Positions 18,047-27,915 of a stretch of DNA of 64,000 nt are shown in pieces; the first letter of the stretch is position 1, and each line of letters opens with the position of its first letter. This DNA is from Arsenophonus apicola (GTDB lineage: Bacteria; Pseudomonadota; Gammaproteobacteria; Enterobacterales; Enterobacteriaceae): the NCBI RefSeq assembly GCF_020268605.1, contig NZ_CP084222.1:930001-994000 (forward strand), written 5' to 3'. The position numbers and the translations under genes are program-made. Under the pieces are notes generated by a model. It was not told the DNA's origin and did no database searches. It saw only the letters and a list, made by a program, of their open reading frames with translations.

Positions 18047-18792
18047 TGATTAATGGTCAACTCAATGATGAACAACTAAAAAAACTTAAAAAATTATTGA
18101 AAGACCTTGAATTTCCCCCTGCAAAAAAACAAAGGTTATTGTGGCGACTGGGAAAAATGGGCGTTATCGCATCGTCAAAGAGGTATGCAAAACAACAACA
18201 ATCTCCTGACGGTAAAAAATGGGCTGCAAGGCAATCTCCATGGCGAGTAAAAATGCTCAGGAAATTACCGACACACCTTCACATTAAAGAAATGCCTGCT
18301 ATCAGCGCAATAAAAATTTATATGCAAGGGGGTGGCTATAGAAATGGTAAAAAACCCGTGCCAGCAGGTGTTGTTGGTTATGCTCAGCAAAATGGTATGG
18401 ATGTCACGATTTCAAGTAATAGTTATAAAAAAAATAAAAAAAAGACTGAGCTTGAAGACAAAAACAAGTCTGACAAAGATGTGCCCAAAAAAGCGGTAAA
18501 AATGGCTACAGACAAACAAGCTAGACGATTAAGAGCGCTTGGATATAAAGTTAGCGCAGGCAAAAAACTAAAAACAATTTCCGCTAAGAAAATTGCCGCC
18601 ACAATGACATATAAACAAGCGGGGGTCATTATAAGGAAAATGAAAAACCAAAAAACAAAAAAATCGTGGCGTGTAAAAGTTCCTGCAAGACCATTTCTAG
18701 GCATTAATGATGCGGATTTTAATAAAACCTTAGCAAGGCAGTTACAAGGAATAGGCTTTGGCTGGGATGTCAAAGCGCAAGATATCAAATAA
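18046..18792 (+). CDS. tail completion / virion morphogenesis protein, gpS family
   Basis: 248 residues, longer than P2 S (150). The N-terminal part (LWRLGKMGVIASSKRYAKQQ) and the C-terminal part (RVKVPARPFLGINDADF) match the virion morphogenesis family. The middle, about 125-210, is very rich in Lys and looks like an insertion; the coding region has long A runs there. Coupled to the R-like gene. Confidence 0.82.
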   Translation: MINGQLNDEQLKKLKKLLKDLEFPPAKKQRLLWRLGKMGVIASSKRYAKQQQSPDGKKWAARQSPWRVKMLRKLPTHLHIKEMPAISAIKIYMQGGGYRNGKKPVPAGVVGYAQQNGMDVTISSNSYKKNKKKTELEDKNKSDKDVPKKAVKMATDKQARRLRALGYKVSAGKKLKTISAKKIAATMTYKQAGVIIRKMKNQKTKKSWRVKVPARPFLGINDADFNKTLARQLQGIGFGWDVKAQDIK

Positions 18793-18804
18793 AAGGACTT
18801 AACT

Positions 18805-19923
18805 ATGTGGCCTAATGTTCGGGTTAATCAAGTCAATCAGTTACAAGGCGAATCCAAAGAAATTGAACGTGTTTTGCTGTTTGTGGGCAAAGGGAAAAAC
18901 CATATTGGTGAAACCTTAGCTATTAATACTCAAACGGATTTAGACACGTTATTGGGAGCAGAAAATAGCCCTTTAAAGTCGAATATCAAGGCAGCAATGG
19001 CGAATGCGGGGCAGAACTGGTTTGGTTATGTTCATATTCTTCCCGCAAATGCCACTGACACCGATTTTGTCGATGGTGTGCTCAAAGCACAGTTAATCGC
19101 CAGTGTAGAGGGTTATGTTTACATTGGGGAAACTACCAAAAAAACCATCAAGGCCGCGCAAACACTCAGAGCAACGTTACTGGCTAAATATGGACGTTGG
19201 GTGTGGGCGCTATTGTCTGTTGCAGGGTTACAAGATAAAGAAACATGGCAAACAGCATTGACCCGTTTATGTGATCTGCAAAAAACCGAAACCGAATCGT
19301 CTATTCAACTCGTGCCGATCATTTGGGGGCATGAGGCAGGAGTATTAGCGGGTCGTTTATGTAACCGTGCGGTAACTATCGCCGATAGTCCGGCGCGAGT
19401 GAAAACAGGCGCGTTAATTGATTTAGGTAGAGTTGATTTACCCAAAGACAGTAAAGGTGTCGAAATTGATTTGGCCACGCTTCAAGCGCTGGAAAAACTG
19501 CGTTATAGCGTGCCGATGTGGTACTCAGATTATGACGGTATGTATTGGTCAGATGGGCGAACGTTAGATGTTGAGGGAGGCGATTATCAATCTATCGAAA
19601 GTCTACGCATCGTCGATAAAGTCGCGCGTCGTGTACGTTTGCAAGCCATCGCAAAAATTGCAGATCGTAGCTTAAACAGCACGCCAAACAGCATTGAAAG
19701 TCATAAGTCCTATTTCTCACGTACCCTACGTGAAATGTCACGCAGTGCAGAAATTAACGGTGTCACGTTCCCCGGCGAATGTCTGCCACCGCGTGATGAT
19801 GATGTCGTCATTGTGTGGAAAACCAAAAAAACAGTGGAAATTTATATTACTGTGCGTACCTATGAATGTCCGAAAGGGATTACCGTCAGCATCTTACTGG
19901 ATGCCAGCTTGGAGGCGAATTAA
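18805..19923 (+). CDS. tail sheath protein, HP1/K139 type (DUF2586)
   Basis: Contractile-tail sheath of 372 residues. Start MWPNVRVNQVNQLQGESKEI and the C-terminal ITVSILLDASLEAN are typical of the DUF2586 sheath proteins of HP1/K139-like phages, not of P2 FI. This marks the switch from a P2-like head to an HP1-like tail module. Overlaps the tube gene by one base. Confidence 0.85.
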   Translation: MWPNVRVNQVNQLQGESKEIERVLLFVGKGKNHIGETLAINTQTDLDTLLGAENSPLKSNIKAAMANAGQNWFGYVHILPANATDTDFVDGVLKAQLIASVEGYVYIGETTKKTIKAAQTLRATLLAKYGRWVWALLSVAGLQDKETWQTALTRLCDLQKTETESSIQLVPIIWGHEAGVLAGRLCNRAVTIADSPARVKTGALIDLGRVDLPKDSKGVEIDLATLQALEKLRYSVPMWYSDYDGMYWSDGRTLDVEGGDYQSIESLRIVDKVARRVRLQAIAKIADRSLNSTPNSIESHKSYFSRTLREMSRSAEINGVTFPGECLPPRDDDVVIVWKTKKTVEIYITVRTYECPKGITVSILLDASLEAN

Positions 19924-20378
19924 TGAGCCAGCGTTTATCGGGTCAAAGTTTTGACGTTAATATCGACGGTGATTTAATTCACGTCGAAAAAATAAATTTA
20001 TCTATTACGGATAATTCAGCAGCAGCTCAAACGCGCGGCATGCCTGACGGTTTTATCTCGGGTGATGTGAGCGCAGAGGGTGAGCTAGAACTAACCGCAA
20101 AATATTTTGCGATTATTACCGCAAAAGCACGGGCGGCGGGGTCATGGCGTGGTATTAAACCGCAAGACTTTCTTTGGTATGCCAAGGCTGGCAATGAAGA
20201 AATGAAAGTGGAAGCGTTTGGTTGCAAATTAATTGTCAGTGATATTTTAGATATTGATCCGAAAGGTGGTGCGGTCACTACCCATAAAATCAAATTCTTG
20301 GTCACTAGCCCTGACTTTGTGCGCATCAATGGGATTTCCTATTTAGAATCAGAATTGACGCAATCCCTTATTGGATAA
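19923..20378 (+). CDS. tail tube protein, HP1 type (DUF2597)
   Basis: 151 residues, start MSQRLSGQSFDVNIDGDLIH, with LSITDNSAAAQTRGMPDGFI. The family forms the inner tail tube in HP1-like phages. The ATG shares its first base with the sheath stop. Confidence 0.87.
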   Translation: MSQRLSGQSFDVNIDGDLIHVEKINLSITDNSAAAQTRGMPDGFISGDVSAEGELELTAKYFAIITAKARAAGSWRGIKPQDFLWYAKAGNEEMKVEAFGCKLIVSDILDIDPKGGAVTTHKIKFLVTSPDFVRINGISYLESELTQSLIG

Positions 20379-20390
20379 GGAAAACTGTTC

Positions 20391-20685
20391 ATGGAAGAGC
20401 ACGAAAAGACATTCATTGCGCTATTTTTTTATCGGTATATTTATTGCGATTGGTAAAATCTTAACCAGTGAAGAGCAAATTACTACCCGCCTGTTTTTTG
20501 GTCGGGTCATTTTGGGGTCGGCAGTTTCAATGTTAGCAGGCGCAGTTTTAATTTGGATACCGGATATTTCACCGCTTGCGATTACTGGCCTTGGGTCAGC
20601 ATTTGGCATCGTTGGTTATCAATTAATTGAACTGTGGTTAAAAAAACGTGGAAGCGCACTATTAAAAGGAAAATTTAAACAATGA
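20391..20685 (+). pseudogene. holin, frameshifted in a T7 tract
   Basis: The expected start, MEEHEKTFIALFF with a good AAGGA, runs into a stop after 22 codons. The same family sequence continues in another frame (IGIFIAIGKIL...SEEQITTRLFF...) to a normal end. The break lies at the run of seven T at 20424-20430, and six T would restore a 98-residue holin with two to three membrane segments (ILGSAVSMLAGAVLIW; GLGSAFGIVGYQLIELWL). An upstream ATG at 20371 opens the second frame directly and could give a 104-residue product with a changed N terminus. Slippage on T7 could also restore the protein. Most likely an inactivating insertion. Confidence 0.8.
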
Positions 20686-21097
20686 ATGTGAAAGCAGCGC
20701 GAGGAATTCGAAATAATAATCCCGGTAATATTGATTACAATCCTGTAAATAAATGGCAAGGACAATTGCCCGTAGATAAAAGTATTGAATCACGTTTTGT
20801 CGTTTTGTTAGTCCTGAATATGGTATTCGAGCTTTAATGAAATTGCTTCAAAATTATAATCTTTCCGGTTTCAATACCATTGAAAAGATGATTAATCGAT
20901 GGGCACCGCCCGTTGAAAATAAAACGCATAGTTATATTTATAGTGTAGCCAAAGCTCTAAATGTTAAACCAACAGATTGTGTAAACCCATTTGATAATAA
21001 AACTGTAATAGAGTTGGCAAAAGCGATCATCTTTCATGAAAACGGTCAACAGCCTTACGATGATGAGATTTTTGAAAAGGCATTTGCATTATTATGA
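20682..21097 (+). pseudogene. endolysin (lytic transglycosylase-like), frameshifted
   Basis: The ATG overlaps the holin stop. The first frame gives the family signature MNVKAARGIRNNNPGNIDYN and breaks near 20803-20806, where a T4 run replaces the T5 expected for ...FVVFVSPEYGIRAL. The second frame continues with YGIRALMKLLQNYN, INRWAPPVENKTHSY and ENGQQPYDDEIF to the stop. Restoring one T would give about 138 residues. As it stands no full-length enzyme can be made. Confidence 0.82.
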
Positions 21098-21471
21098 CTA
21101 AACAACTCGCACTGATAATGACTTTATTGCTCTGTGCCTTTGGTGCGGGTTGGAAGGTCAACGGGCTTTATCACGACAGCTTAGAACTGACCGCTCAAAA
21201 AGTGGCTGATAAGACCCGTCTTAACCTTGAAGAAATTTCTAGCCAATCAGGCCAACGGCTAGAAACAAAATTGGAGGGGATCGCCAATGCTGCCCCTAGA
21301 GAAATACGTACTGAGATTATTAAGCCTGTATTTACTAACATTTGTGTTAGTGATGAGTTTGTCAGCATGTACAACAAAACGCTCGACATTATCGGACGTG
21401 AATTATCAGGAAAACCTGCTAAAAAAATGCTCGACAGAAATCCCGAAGTTGACAGGAACAACAGGCTGTGA
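21094..21471 (+). CDS. i-spanin, Rz-like lysis protein
   Basis: 125 residues with one N-terminal membrane anchor (LALIMTLLLCAFGAGWKV) and a helical periplasmic part, the layout of inner-membrane spanins (Rz, LysB). Its ATGA overlaps the endolysin stop. The o-spanin is embedded in its 3' half in another frame. Spanins fuse inner and outer membrane at lysis; here holin and endolysin upstream are broken. Confidence 0.83.
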   Translation: MTKQLALIMTLLLCAFGAGWKVNGLYHDSLELTAQKVADKTRLNLEEISSQSGQRLETKLEGIANAAPREIRTEIIKPVFTNICVSDEFVSMYNKTLDIIGRELSGKPAKKMLDRNPEVDRNNRL

Positions 21472-21538
21472 TTTATCAATAGCGTTAATAGATTTAGCTT
21501 TTTATATGGCGAATGCGCCGCACGACATAATGTATTAA
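21287..21538 (+). CDS. o-spanin lipoprotein, Rz1-like, nested in Rz
   Basis: Frame embedded in the Rz-like gene. The product has a hydrophobic signal segment (RLLSLYLLTFVLVMSLSAC) with the lipobox Cys near residue 28. The mature part, about 55 residues, has two further Cys. Nested Rz/Rz1 architecture is the classical arrangement. A shorter start nearer the lipobox is possible. Confidence 0.8.
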   Translation: MLPLEKYVLRLLSLYLLTFVLVMSLSACTTKRSTLSDVNYQENLLKKCSTEIPKLTGTTGCDLSIALIDLAFYMANAPHDIMY

Positions 21539-21571
21539 CGGACGAAATTAAACAGAGAAAGGAATTGTCTC

Positions 21572-21835
21572 ATGACTAAAAAAATTATCACTTTAACGAT
21601 TAACGAAAAAGACATTAGCTTTGAGCCAAACATCACCGCGTATAACAGCATGATTAATGATATGGCCATGGATAATAAAGTCGCCCCCGTCACCACTTAT
21701 CTAAAACGTATTGTTTGCCCTGAAAGCAAAGAATTATTGGATGAATTACTTGCCATTCCAAGTGCAGCAATGCAAATCGTTGAATCCGTTAACAAAGAAT
21801 ATGCGCCTAAACTGGAGATCAGCGTAAAAAACTAA
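21572..21835 (+). CDS. tail assembly chaperone (short form, TAC)
   Basis: 87 residues, start MTKKIITLTINEKDISFEPN. It lies directly before the tape measure gene, where caudoviruses encode G/GT-type or E/E+E'-type chaperones. The stop comes right after an A AAA AAC heptamer, which allows a longer fusion form (next entry). Confidence 0.85.
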   Translation: MTKKIITLTINEKDISFEPNITAYNSMINDMAMDNKVAPVTTYLKRIVCPESKELLDELLAIPSAAMQIVESVNKEYAPKLEISVKN

Positions 21836-22026
21836 CCAACCGTGTCACTGCGATTGAAAATAATCCGCTGCAACAGTTTTTAATCCTGCGACAGCGGTAT
21901 TTACCGCATGAACCAGACACGGAAGATAATATTGCCGCCGCGATTTGGCTAGATAATCGCTATTGGGAAAACCACAGAATATCTATCGCAAATGGCATAA
22001 CAACCGCCTTTAAGGGGGATTCATGA
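21572..22026 (+). other. programmed -1 frameshift product of the tail assembly chaperone (TAC-T)
   Basis: Slippery heptamer A AAA AAC at 21826-21832, in register with the TAC frame, is followed at once by TAA. Reading -1 there opens a frame (LTNRVTAIENNPLQQFLILR ...) without its own start that stays open to 22026, overlapping the tape measure start (ATGA). This gives about 151 residues. The same layout drives -1 shifting in P2 gene E and lambda G/GT. I did not model a downstream stimulatory structure. Confidence 0.85.
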
Positions 22027-24118
22027 GCGAATTAGATTTCACACTCAGTCTTATCGACAACATCACAAAACCCATTCGGCAGGTACAATCTGCCGTTTCT
22101 ACTTTTGCCCGTGATAGCCAAGTCGCATTTGGCAAAATTGCCGTGGGCGGAGCAGGTCTTGCCGGGGCTTTTTGGTCTGTTAAAAGTATTCTTGACCCGG
22201 CCATTGAAATGAACGATGCCATGATGACTGCATCATTACAGGGTATTGATAGCGGTGTCATGGATAAAATATCAAAAGATGCCCTAAAATTTGCGGCGCA
22301 ATACGGGAAATCGTCTATTGATTTTGTTCACTCCACAACCGCAATAAGCCGAGCGATAAACAATGTCACTCAGCAAGATTTGCCGCAACTCACTCGTATT
22401 ACCAACACGACTGCCGCCGCACTCAAAAGCACACCGGAGGAAGCATCCCAATACATGGGGCAAATGTTCAATCAATTTGAACGTTACGCGAACCAAGTGG
22501 GTCAAGTGCAATTTGCGGAAGAATTTGCGGGAAAAGCCGTGACTATGTCGAAAGCCTTTGGCGTGTCCATGGCAGACATTACCGGACTCATGGAAGGCGC
22601 AAAAAATGCAGGGACACAATTTGGTGTCGGCATTGATGAACAGTTGGCTGTACTTGGGGAGCTACAAAGAACCCTTGGCGGCGAGTCATCCAGTGCTTAT
22701 GAAGCCTTTATGAAAACGGCGGCTGATGGTGCTAGAAATTTAGGACTATCGTTTGTCAATGCTTCTGGCCAAATGCTCTCAATGCCTGAAATGTTGGATA
22801 AATTACAAACCAAATATGGCGCAAGTATTGAGGGCAATTTAAAAGCCCAAAAGAAATTGAAGCCGCCTTTGGTGATTCAGCGGTAGTCGTTAAACGGCTT
22901 TATGGTAATGTCGATATTTTGCGTAAAAATATCGGTTTCTTGGGTGCGAGTGATGGTATGAAACGCACGACGGAACAAGCGGAAAAGTTAGCCAACCCTT
23001 GGGAACGGCTTATGTCAATTTGGCAATCCATCCGCATTGCTATCGGCATGACGCTATTACCTGTCATTACACCGCTAATCAATAAATTGGCGGAGGGCAC
23101 TCAAACCCTTGTGCGTTGGTTTACCTTGTTCCCCAATATTGCGCGATGGGTCGGATATCTTACGATGGGAATGCTCGCTTTTGCAGCGGCTGGCGCATCT
23201 GCCAATATCGTGATGGGGGTTTCAAAGTTCATTATGACGGGCTTACTGCCTTTGCTTAACTTAATAAAGTTTGCGGCATTGGGTGCTGCAACAGGATTTA
23301 CAGCTATCTCGTGGCCTATCCTTGCCATTATTGCTGTTATAGCAGCATTAACCGTGGCTGTTGTGCAATTCTGGCAACCCATTAAAGCCTTTATTGCTGG
23401 GTTTATTGAGGGCTTTCGTAAAGCATTTGGCGTACTGCCCCCTATTTCTGATGCATTTGTTGAAATCAGTGGCGCAATAAAGTTGATATGGGATGGGATT
23501 AAGTACGTCTTCTCTTTGTTCACTCGGTTACTTAAACCCATTCAATACACCTCAGATGAACTAAAAGGCGTCACAGAAGCGGGCAGTTCGTTTGGTTTTA
23601 TCGTGGCGAGTGCAATTAAAGTGATCCTCCTTCCTTTTTCGTTGGTTTTTGATGCCTTTAGGCAATTAAGTAACATGATGTTCGAAGTGGGTAATTATAT
23701 TTATGAAAATTGGAATTCTATTTGTGATTTCTTCAGTAATTCCCCTATAGATACTGTATTTGCAGCGATGGGAGACAACATTAAAGCCATTTTTTCAGGT
23801 GTTTGGCAATCAATAACCGATACTTTTTCAGGGATATGGAACAGCATTGTTGAAAAACTCAATTACTTGCCGGGTATCAATATTGGAACCAAATTAACCG
23901 GAACCGTTGACGGTGCGCCAGCCACAGCCAGCGCGGCAGGTTTATTGATTGGTGGCCAACTAAAAGACGTCGAAAAAGGTGGCATTAGTCGGCAAATCAG
24001 CAATAACCGAACCCAATCGGTTGATAATAGCAAGCGATACGATACAGTAAATATCAATGTGACAAATGGAATGTCACCCTCGGATTTAGCGGAATGGACT
24101 GCGCTTGAAAATGGATAA
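22023..24118 (+). pseudogene. tail tape measure protein, one frameshift
   Basis: Determines tail length. The first 288 codons (MSELDFTLSLIDNITKPIRQ...) end prematurely at 22886. From the A run at 22849-22852 the family sequence continues in another frame (KEIEAAFGDSAVVVKRLYGN, KLANPWERLMSIWQS, then membrane segments at 23130-23390) to 24118. Adding one A would restore about 698 residues. The C-terminal half has Ala/Ile/Val-rich hydrophobic stretches typical of tape measures. Without correction no functional tail is expected. Confidence 0.85.
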
Positions 24119-24446
24119 TTTACGCTACTTTGATTTATTAATTACTGACAGAAACTTTACGCTCAACTCCGGCAATGAGCCAAAGTTGTGTAATAACCGA
24201 CAGTCAATCACACAAGATGTGGCGCACAGTATCATTGAAAGTGGGCTAGCAACACAATTAGTGGCAGAGCGAAGCCCAACCCTCCGCGCTGATATTCGTA
24301 CGCAAATGGAGATCTTAGTCGAAAGTGACGAGCGATTAGTGCCCGGTACGATTGTAATAGATGAAGAAAGTACAAAACGACTTTGGGTGACGGCGGAAAC
24401 CTATGATTTTGGCCGTATTAATTTGGGGGTAAATTATGAACTGTAA
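24111..24446 (+). CDS. HP1-type tail/baseplate protein (DUF2590)
   Basis: 111 residues from the ATG that overlaps the end of the tape measure gene. Segments MDNLRYFDLLITDRNFTLNS and RADIRTQMEILVESDERLVP. Family role is a baseplate-associated, gpW-like position; assigned from memory. Overlaps the J-like gene by 11 bases. Confidence 0.75.
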   Translation: MDNLRYFDLLITDRNFTLNSGNEPKLCNNRQSITQDVAHSIIESGLATQLVAERSPTLRADIRTQMEILVESDERLVPGTIVIDEESTKRLWVTAETYDFGRINLGVNYEL

Positions 24447-25626
24447 AAACATCCCTAACATTGATTATGAACAAGTCTTGCGCGATAGCGGAATGCCTGT
24501 TTCCGAAGATGAAATTAGCGACAAATTCGTGTCGCTTGTCCATGAAGAGGGGCTGATTACTAACACGTCGAATATGTCTCCATTTTGGCGTTTGATTAAT
24601 ACGATTGTGACTCGGCCTGTTCGTTGGCTGACCGAAGCATTAATTAATGTCACCTTGAAAAATATGTTTTTAGCCACTGCATCGGACAATTGGTTAGATA
24701 TGTTCGCATGGGGCGTTAATTTAACTCGCAAACCTGCTACCGAAGCAAAAGGTGTGATCCGTTTTTATCGTGATGTGGGCGCGGGAACTATCATTGTTCC
24801 AGCGGGAACGGTTATTCAAACAGAGCGTATTAATGACATCATTTACAGTGTCAAAACCGTTGAAACCAAGGCGATTGATACTGATAGCGCATTAGTGCCG
24901 GTGATCGCTGAAAATGCCGGAGGGGCTTACAATCTTGCCCCAGGTTATTTCCGCATTTTACCCGTGTATATTTCAGGGATTGAGCGCGTACAAAACGAAG
25001 ATAATTGGTTATTGGTGCCGGGAGCAGATGCAGAGAGTGACAACGATTTGCGTGATCGTTGCCGCAATCAGTACAACTTAGTCGGCAGCTATCACACTGA
25101 CGCGGTTTATCGTGGCATGATTGCCAGTGTGGTGGGATTGAGTATTGACAGAATTTTCTTTTTGCATGATGCGCCGCGGGGTCCGGGTACCGCAAATGCC
25201 TATTTGCTCCTAGACAGTGGCGTAACAAGCCAGCCGTTTATTGATAAAGTGAATGATTACATCAACAAACAAGGCTATCATGGTCATGGTGACGATATGC
25301 AGTGCTTTCCGATGCAGGAAACGCAGCATGTTTTAACCGTAACACTATTTGTGCAGAGCGTGGAAAATTTCAGCGCGGAAGAACTGAAAAAATTAAAGCA
25401 AGATGCAGGCGATTTAGTGCGTTGTGCTTTTCGTGAAAACGCACTTTATGATGTTAAAAAGACATGGCCCTACTCCCGTTTTTCATTCTCAAATTTAGGA
25501 CGCGAGCTGCATAAACAATTTATTGTGCTGGATTCTATCGTTTTTAGCATTCCCGATATTGTCAGTGATTTAAGCGTACCACGTTTAAAGTCGCTCACCG
25601 TTGAGGTGCAAAATGCCAGAATTTAA
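24436..25626 (+). CDS. J: baseplate wedge protein, gpJ family
   Basis: 396 residues. Contains the baseplate J/gp47 pattern: GVIRFYRDVGAGTIIVPAGT, then APGYFRILPVYISGIERVQN and ESDNDLRDRCRNQYNLVGSY. Builds the wedge around the hub of contractile tails. Overlaps DUF2590 upstream and the I-like gene downstream. Confidence 0.9.
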   Translation: MNCKNIPNIDYEQVLRDSGMPVSEDEISDKFVSLVHEEGLITNTSNMSPFWRLINTIVTRPVRWLTEALINVTLKNMFLATASDNWLDMFAWGVNLTRKPATEAKGVIRFYRDVGAGTIIVPAGTVIQTERINDIIYSVKTVETKAIDTDSALVPVIAENAGGAYNLAPGYFRILPVYISGIERVQNEDNWLLVPGADAESDNDLRDRCRNQYNLVGSYHTDAVYRGMIASVVGLSIDRIFFLHDAPRGPGTANAYLLLDSGVTSQPFIDKVNDYINKQGYHGHGDDMQCFPMQETQHVLTVTLFVQSVENFSAEELKKLKQDAGDLVRCAFRENALYDVKKTWPYSRFSFSNLGRELHKQFIVLDSIVFSIPDIVSDLSVPRLKSLTVEVQNARI

Positions 25627-26230
25627 AACGCGATTAAAACGACTGCAATTGCCGTCGTGGATGAATAAAGGCGAGCCAGCAACGCTACTGCGAGCAACGA
25701 AACGTTTTTGGGAAATCATTCACGTTTGGATAACGTGGCCATTAGTGCAATTGGATGTAGAAACCTGCACTGAATCATTATTAAATTTGCTAGCTTATCA
25801 ACGCGATATTCATCGATTTAATAATGAACCGTTGGATTTATACCGTAAGCGCGTAAAATACGCGTTTATCAATGCGAAAGATTCCGGCAGTGTCGCCGGA
25901 TTTATTGAGATATTTAAACGCCTTGGCGTAGGCTATGTCGAAATTAACGAGCGACAACCGGATATTGACTGGGACGTCATTATCTTACGCGTTAGCGACG
26001 GACAAATAGCGAATAACCCAGATTTATTGTTAAACATCATCAGGCAATACGGGCGTACTTGTCGCCGTTATCGTTTTGAAGTGATGGCTGTACACTTAAT
26101 AGCGATGCGCGTTGGTTTTGTTGAAGCTGAATATATTTGCTATTACGCCACATTACCTAATCAGCCGCTCTATATTCGAATTGGACAATTTTCAGCGTCG
26201 AGCCAAGTCTACGGCGCTTCATTAATGTAA
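25613..26230 (+). CDS. I: tail protein I (baseplate-fibre connector)
   Basis: 205 residues from MPEFKTRL. Shows the P2 gpI pattern with LLNLLAYQRDIHRFNNEPLD and RVKYAFINAKDSGSVAGFIE. Connects wedge and fibre. It starts inside the end of the J-like gene and is followed 13 bases later by the tail fibre. Confidence 0.85.
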   Translation: MPEFKTRLKRLQLPSWMNKGEPATLLRATKRFWEIIHVWITWPLVQLDVETCTESLLNLLAYQRDIHRFNNEPLDLYRKRVKYAFINAKDSGSVAGFIEIFKRLGVGYVEINERQPDIDWDVIILRVSDGQIANNPDLLLNIIRQYGRTCRRYRFEVMAVHLIAMRVGFVEAEYICYYATLPNQPLYIRIGQFSASSQVYGASLM

Positions 26231-26243
26231 GGGACTGCATTAT

Positions 26244-27905
26244 ATGGCATCAGTTATTACACTCGCTTTTGAAGGATGGAAAGCCCAAGAAGGCGCAAGC
26301 GGTAAACCCGTTTTACTTGATGAATTTGTGTTTGCGAATGTGTCGAACCTTGACCCATCAAAACCCATTGACCGCAACGAAAAGCTACCCCCTGAAAATC
26401 AAATTGTTCACCGTCAAGCAGTTAATAAAGCAGGATTGGTGAGTGAGAACGCCGTCGCATACAGCGTCACTTTAGGTGCAGAAGTCGGCGATTTTGATTT
26501 TAACTGGATTGGATTGCTCAATAAAGAGTCTGGTACAGTGGCCATGATCACCCATGCCCCTATACAGAAAAAATTGAAAACACAAAATGGTCAACAGGGT
26601 AACGTGTTGATCCGTTCATTCTTGCTTGAATTCAACGGTGCAGCCGAAGAAACGCAAATCAAAACCAGTGCGGAAACATGGCAAATTGATTTTACTGCGC
26701 GTTTGTCTGGCATTGATGAAATGCAGAGGCTTATTAATCATGATCACTATGGTGAAGCCGCTTTTTTTGACGATGGGTTTGAAGTCACCCGAAAGGATGA
26801 GCAATACACGGTTAGCAAAGGGTTAGCTTATATCAGTGGTCTTCGTGGCCAATTGGAAAAAAATCAAATACACAATGGTCTGCGTAACACGAATATTTAT
26901 GCGGATTTTAGCTACCAAGGCAATATCGTTAGTCAGTGGAATACCGTGGTAAAAACGACTATCGCTACCTCGCTTGCTAATTATGTAGACGAAGCTGGAT
27001 TTACACATTTTGTCTTTGCGATAGCCAGTATTGATGCTAACGGAAACGTAAAAGATTTACGTCCAAAAGGGTCGCTGAGTCATCAATCGATGATAGCGTT
27101 TGAAACGCAATTTAAATTGAATTTAACCAAAAAGGTCGATAAGACCAACATTTCAGGTGTCAAGGGCAATAATAATGACAAAGTGCCAAGTTTAAATTTA
27201 TTCACAACCGAAGTGGACAAACTACAACAAAAAGGCGATTACGCCACAAATGGTACAGTAATTTCAAAGTTTGAAATAGCGAATAATAACGCTAACAGTC
27301 GGGTTCCTGATATGCGCAAAGTGAATGGAAAGCAACTAAACGCTGATATTTCCTTAAGTGCGAGTGATGTGGGGGCGTATACCAAAACCGAAACTGATAG
27401 TAGAGTCGCTGAGGCAAAAAAGACTGGCACAAATGCACAAACTACTGCGAATGCTGCGAATACGGCGGCGACAAATGCCAATAACAATGCCAACGGACGG
27501 GTCCCAAGTGGGCGAAAGGTCAACAATAAGCCACTCAGTACAGATATTAGTCTTTCTGCGGCTGATGTGGGGGCATATAGCAAGACAGAAATGGATGACA
27601 AACTCAAAATCATTAGTGGAAAAAATACTGCAAATAAATCCATTAGCGGTTGGTGGAAATGTGGCGATACGGGTGTCATTATTCAATGGGCACGCTATGG
27701 GAAAGGAAAAGGCGCGGGAACCTATAATTTTCCGTTACCTATGAAATTTCCGAACACAGGATTATTCTGTATTGGTTATGTGGCTACGGCTATAGCTTAT
27801 GATAATGACCGCCAATCTCAATCTGCTCATTTAGTTAATGCCGCCACAGTTAGAGTTACTGTAGATAATGGACTTGAAACGCTAGTATTAGCGATAGGCT
27901 TTTAA
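26244..27905 (+). CDS. H: tail fibre protein (gpH-like)
   Basis: 553 residues. The N-terminal tail-collar domain (about 1-160) starts ASVITLAFEGWKAQEGASGK and anchors the fibre to the baseplate. The shaft contains a tandem repeat: two copies of a roughly 35-residue unit with consensus R-KVN-K-L--DISLSA-DVGAY-KTE-D at about 355-385 and 420-450, separated by an Ala/Asn/Thr-rich stretch. The C-terminal tip begins SGWWKCGDTGVIIQWARYGK and is the receptor-binding part. Intact. Confidence 0.92.
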   Translation: MASVITLAFEGWKAQEGASGKPVLLDEFVFANVSNLDPSKPIDRNEKLPPENQIVHRQAVNKAGLVSENAVAYSVTLGAEVGDFDFNWIGLLNKESGTVAMITHAPIQKKLKTQNGQQGNVLIRSFLLEFNGAAEETQIKTSAETWQIDFTARLSGIDEMQRLINHDHYGEAAFFDDGFEVTRKDEQYTVSKGLAYISGLRGQLEKNQIHNGLRNTNIYADFSYQGNIVSQWNTVVKTTIATSLANYVDEAGFTHFVFAIASIDANGNVKDLRPKGSLSHQSMIAFETQFKLNLTKKVDKTNISGVKGNNNDKVPSLNLFTTEVDKLQQKGDYATNGTVISKFEIANNNANSRVPDMRKVNGKQLNADISLSASDVGAYTKTETDSRVAEAKKTGTNAQTTANAANTAATNANNNANGRVPSGRKVNNKPLSTDISLSAADVGAYSKTEMDDKLKIISGKNTANKSISGWWKCGDTGVIIQWARYGKGKGAGTYNFPLPMKFPNTGLFCIGYVATAIAYDNDRQSQSAHLVNAATVRVTVDNGLETLVLAIGF

Positions 27906-27915
27906 AGGAAAAAAT

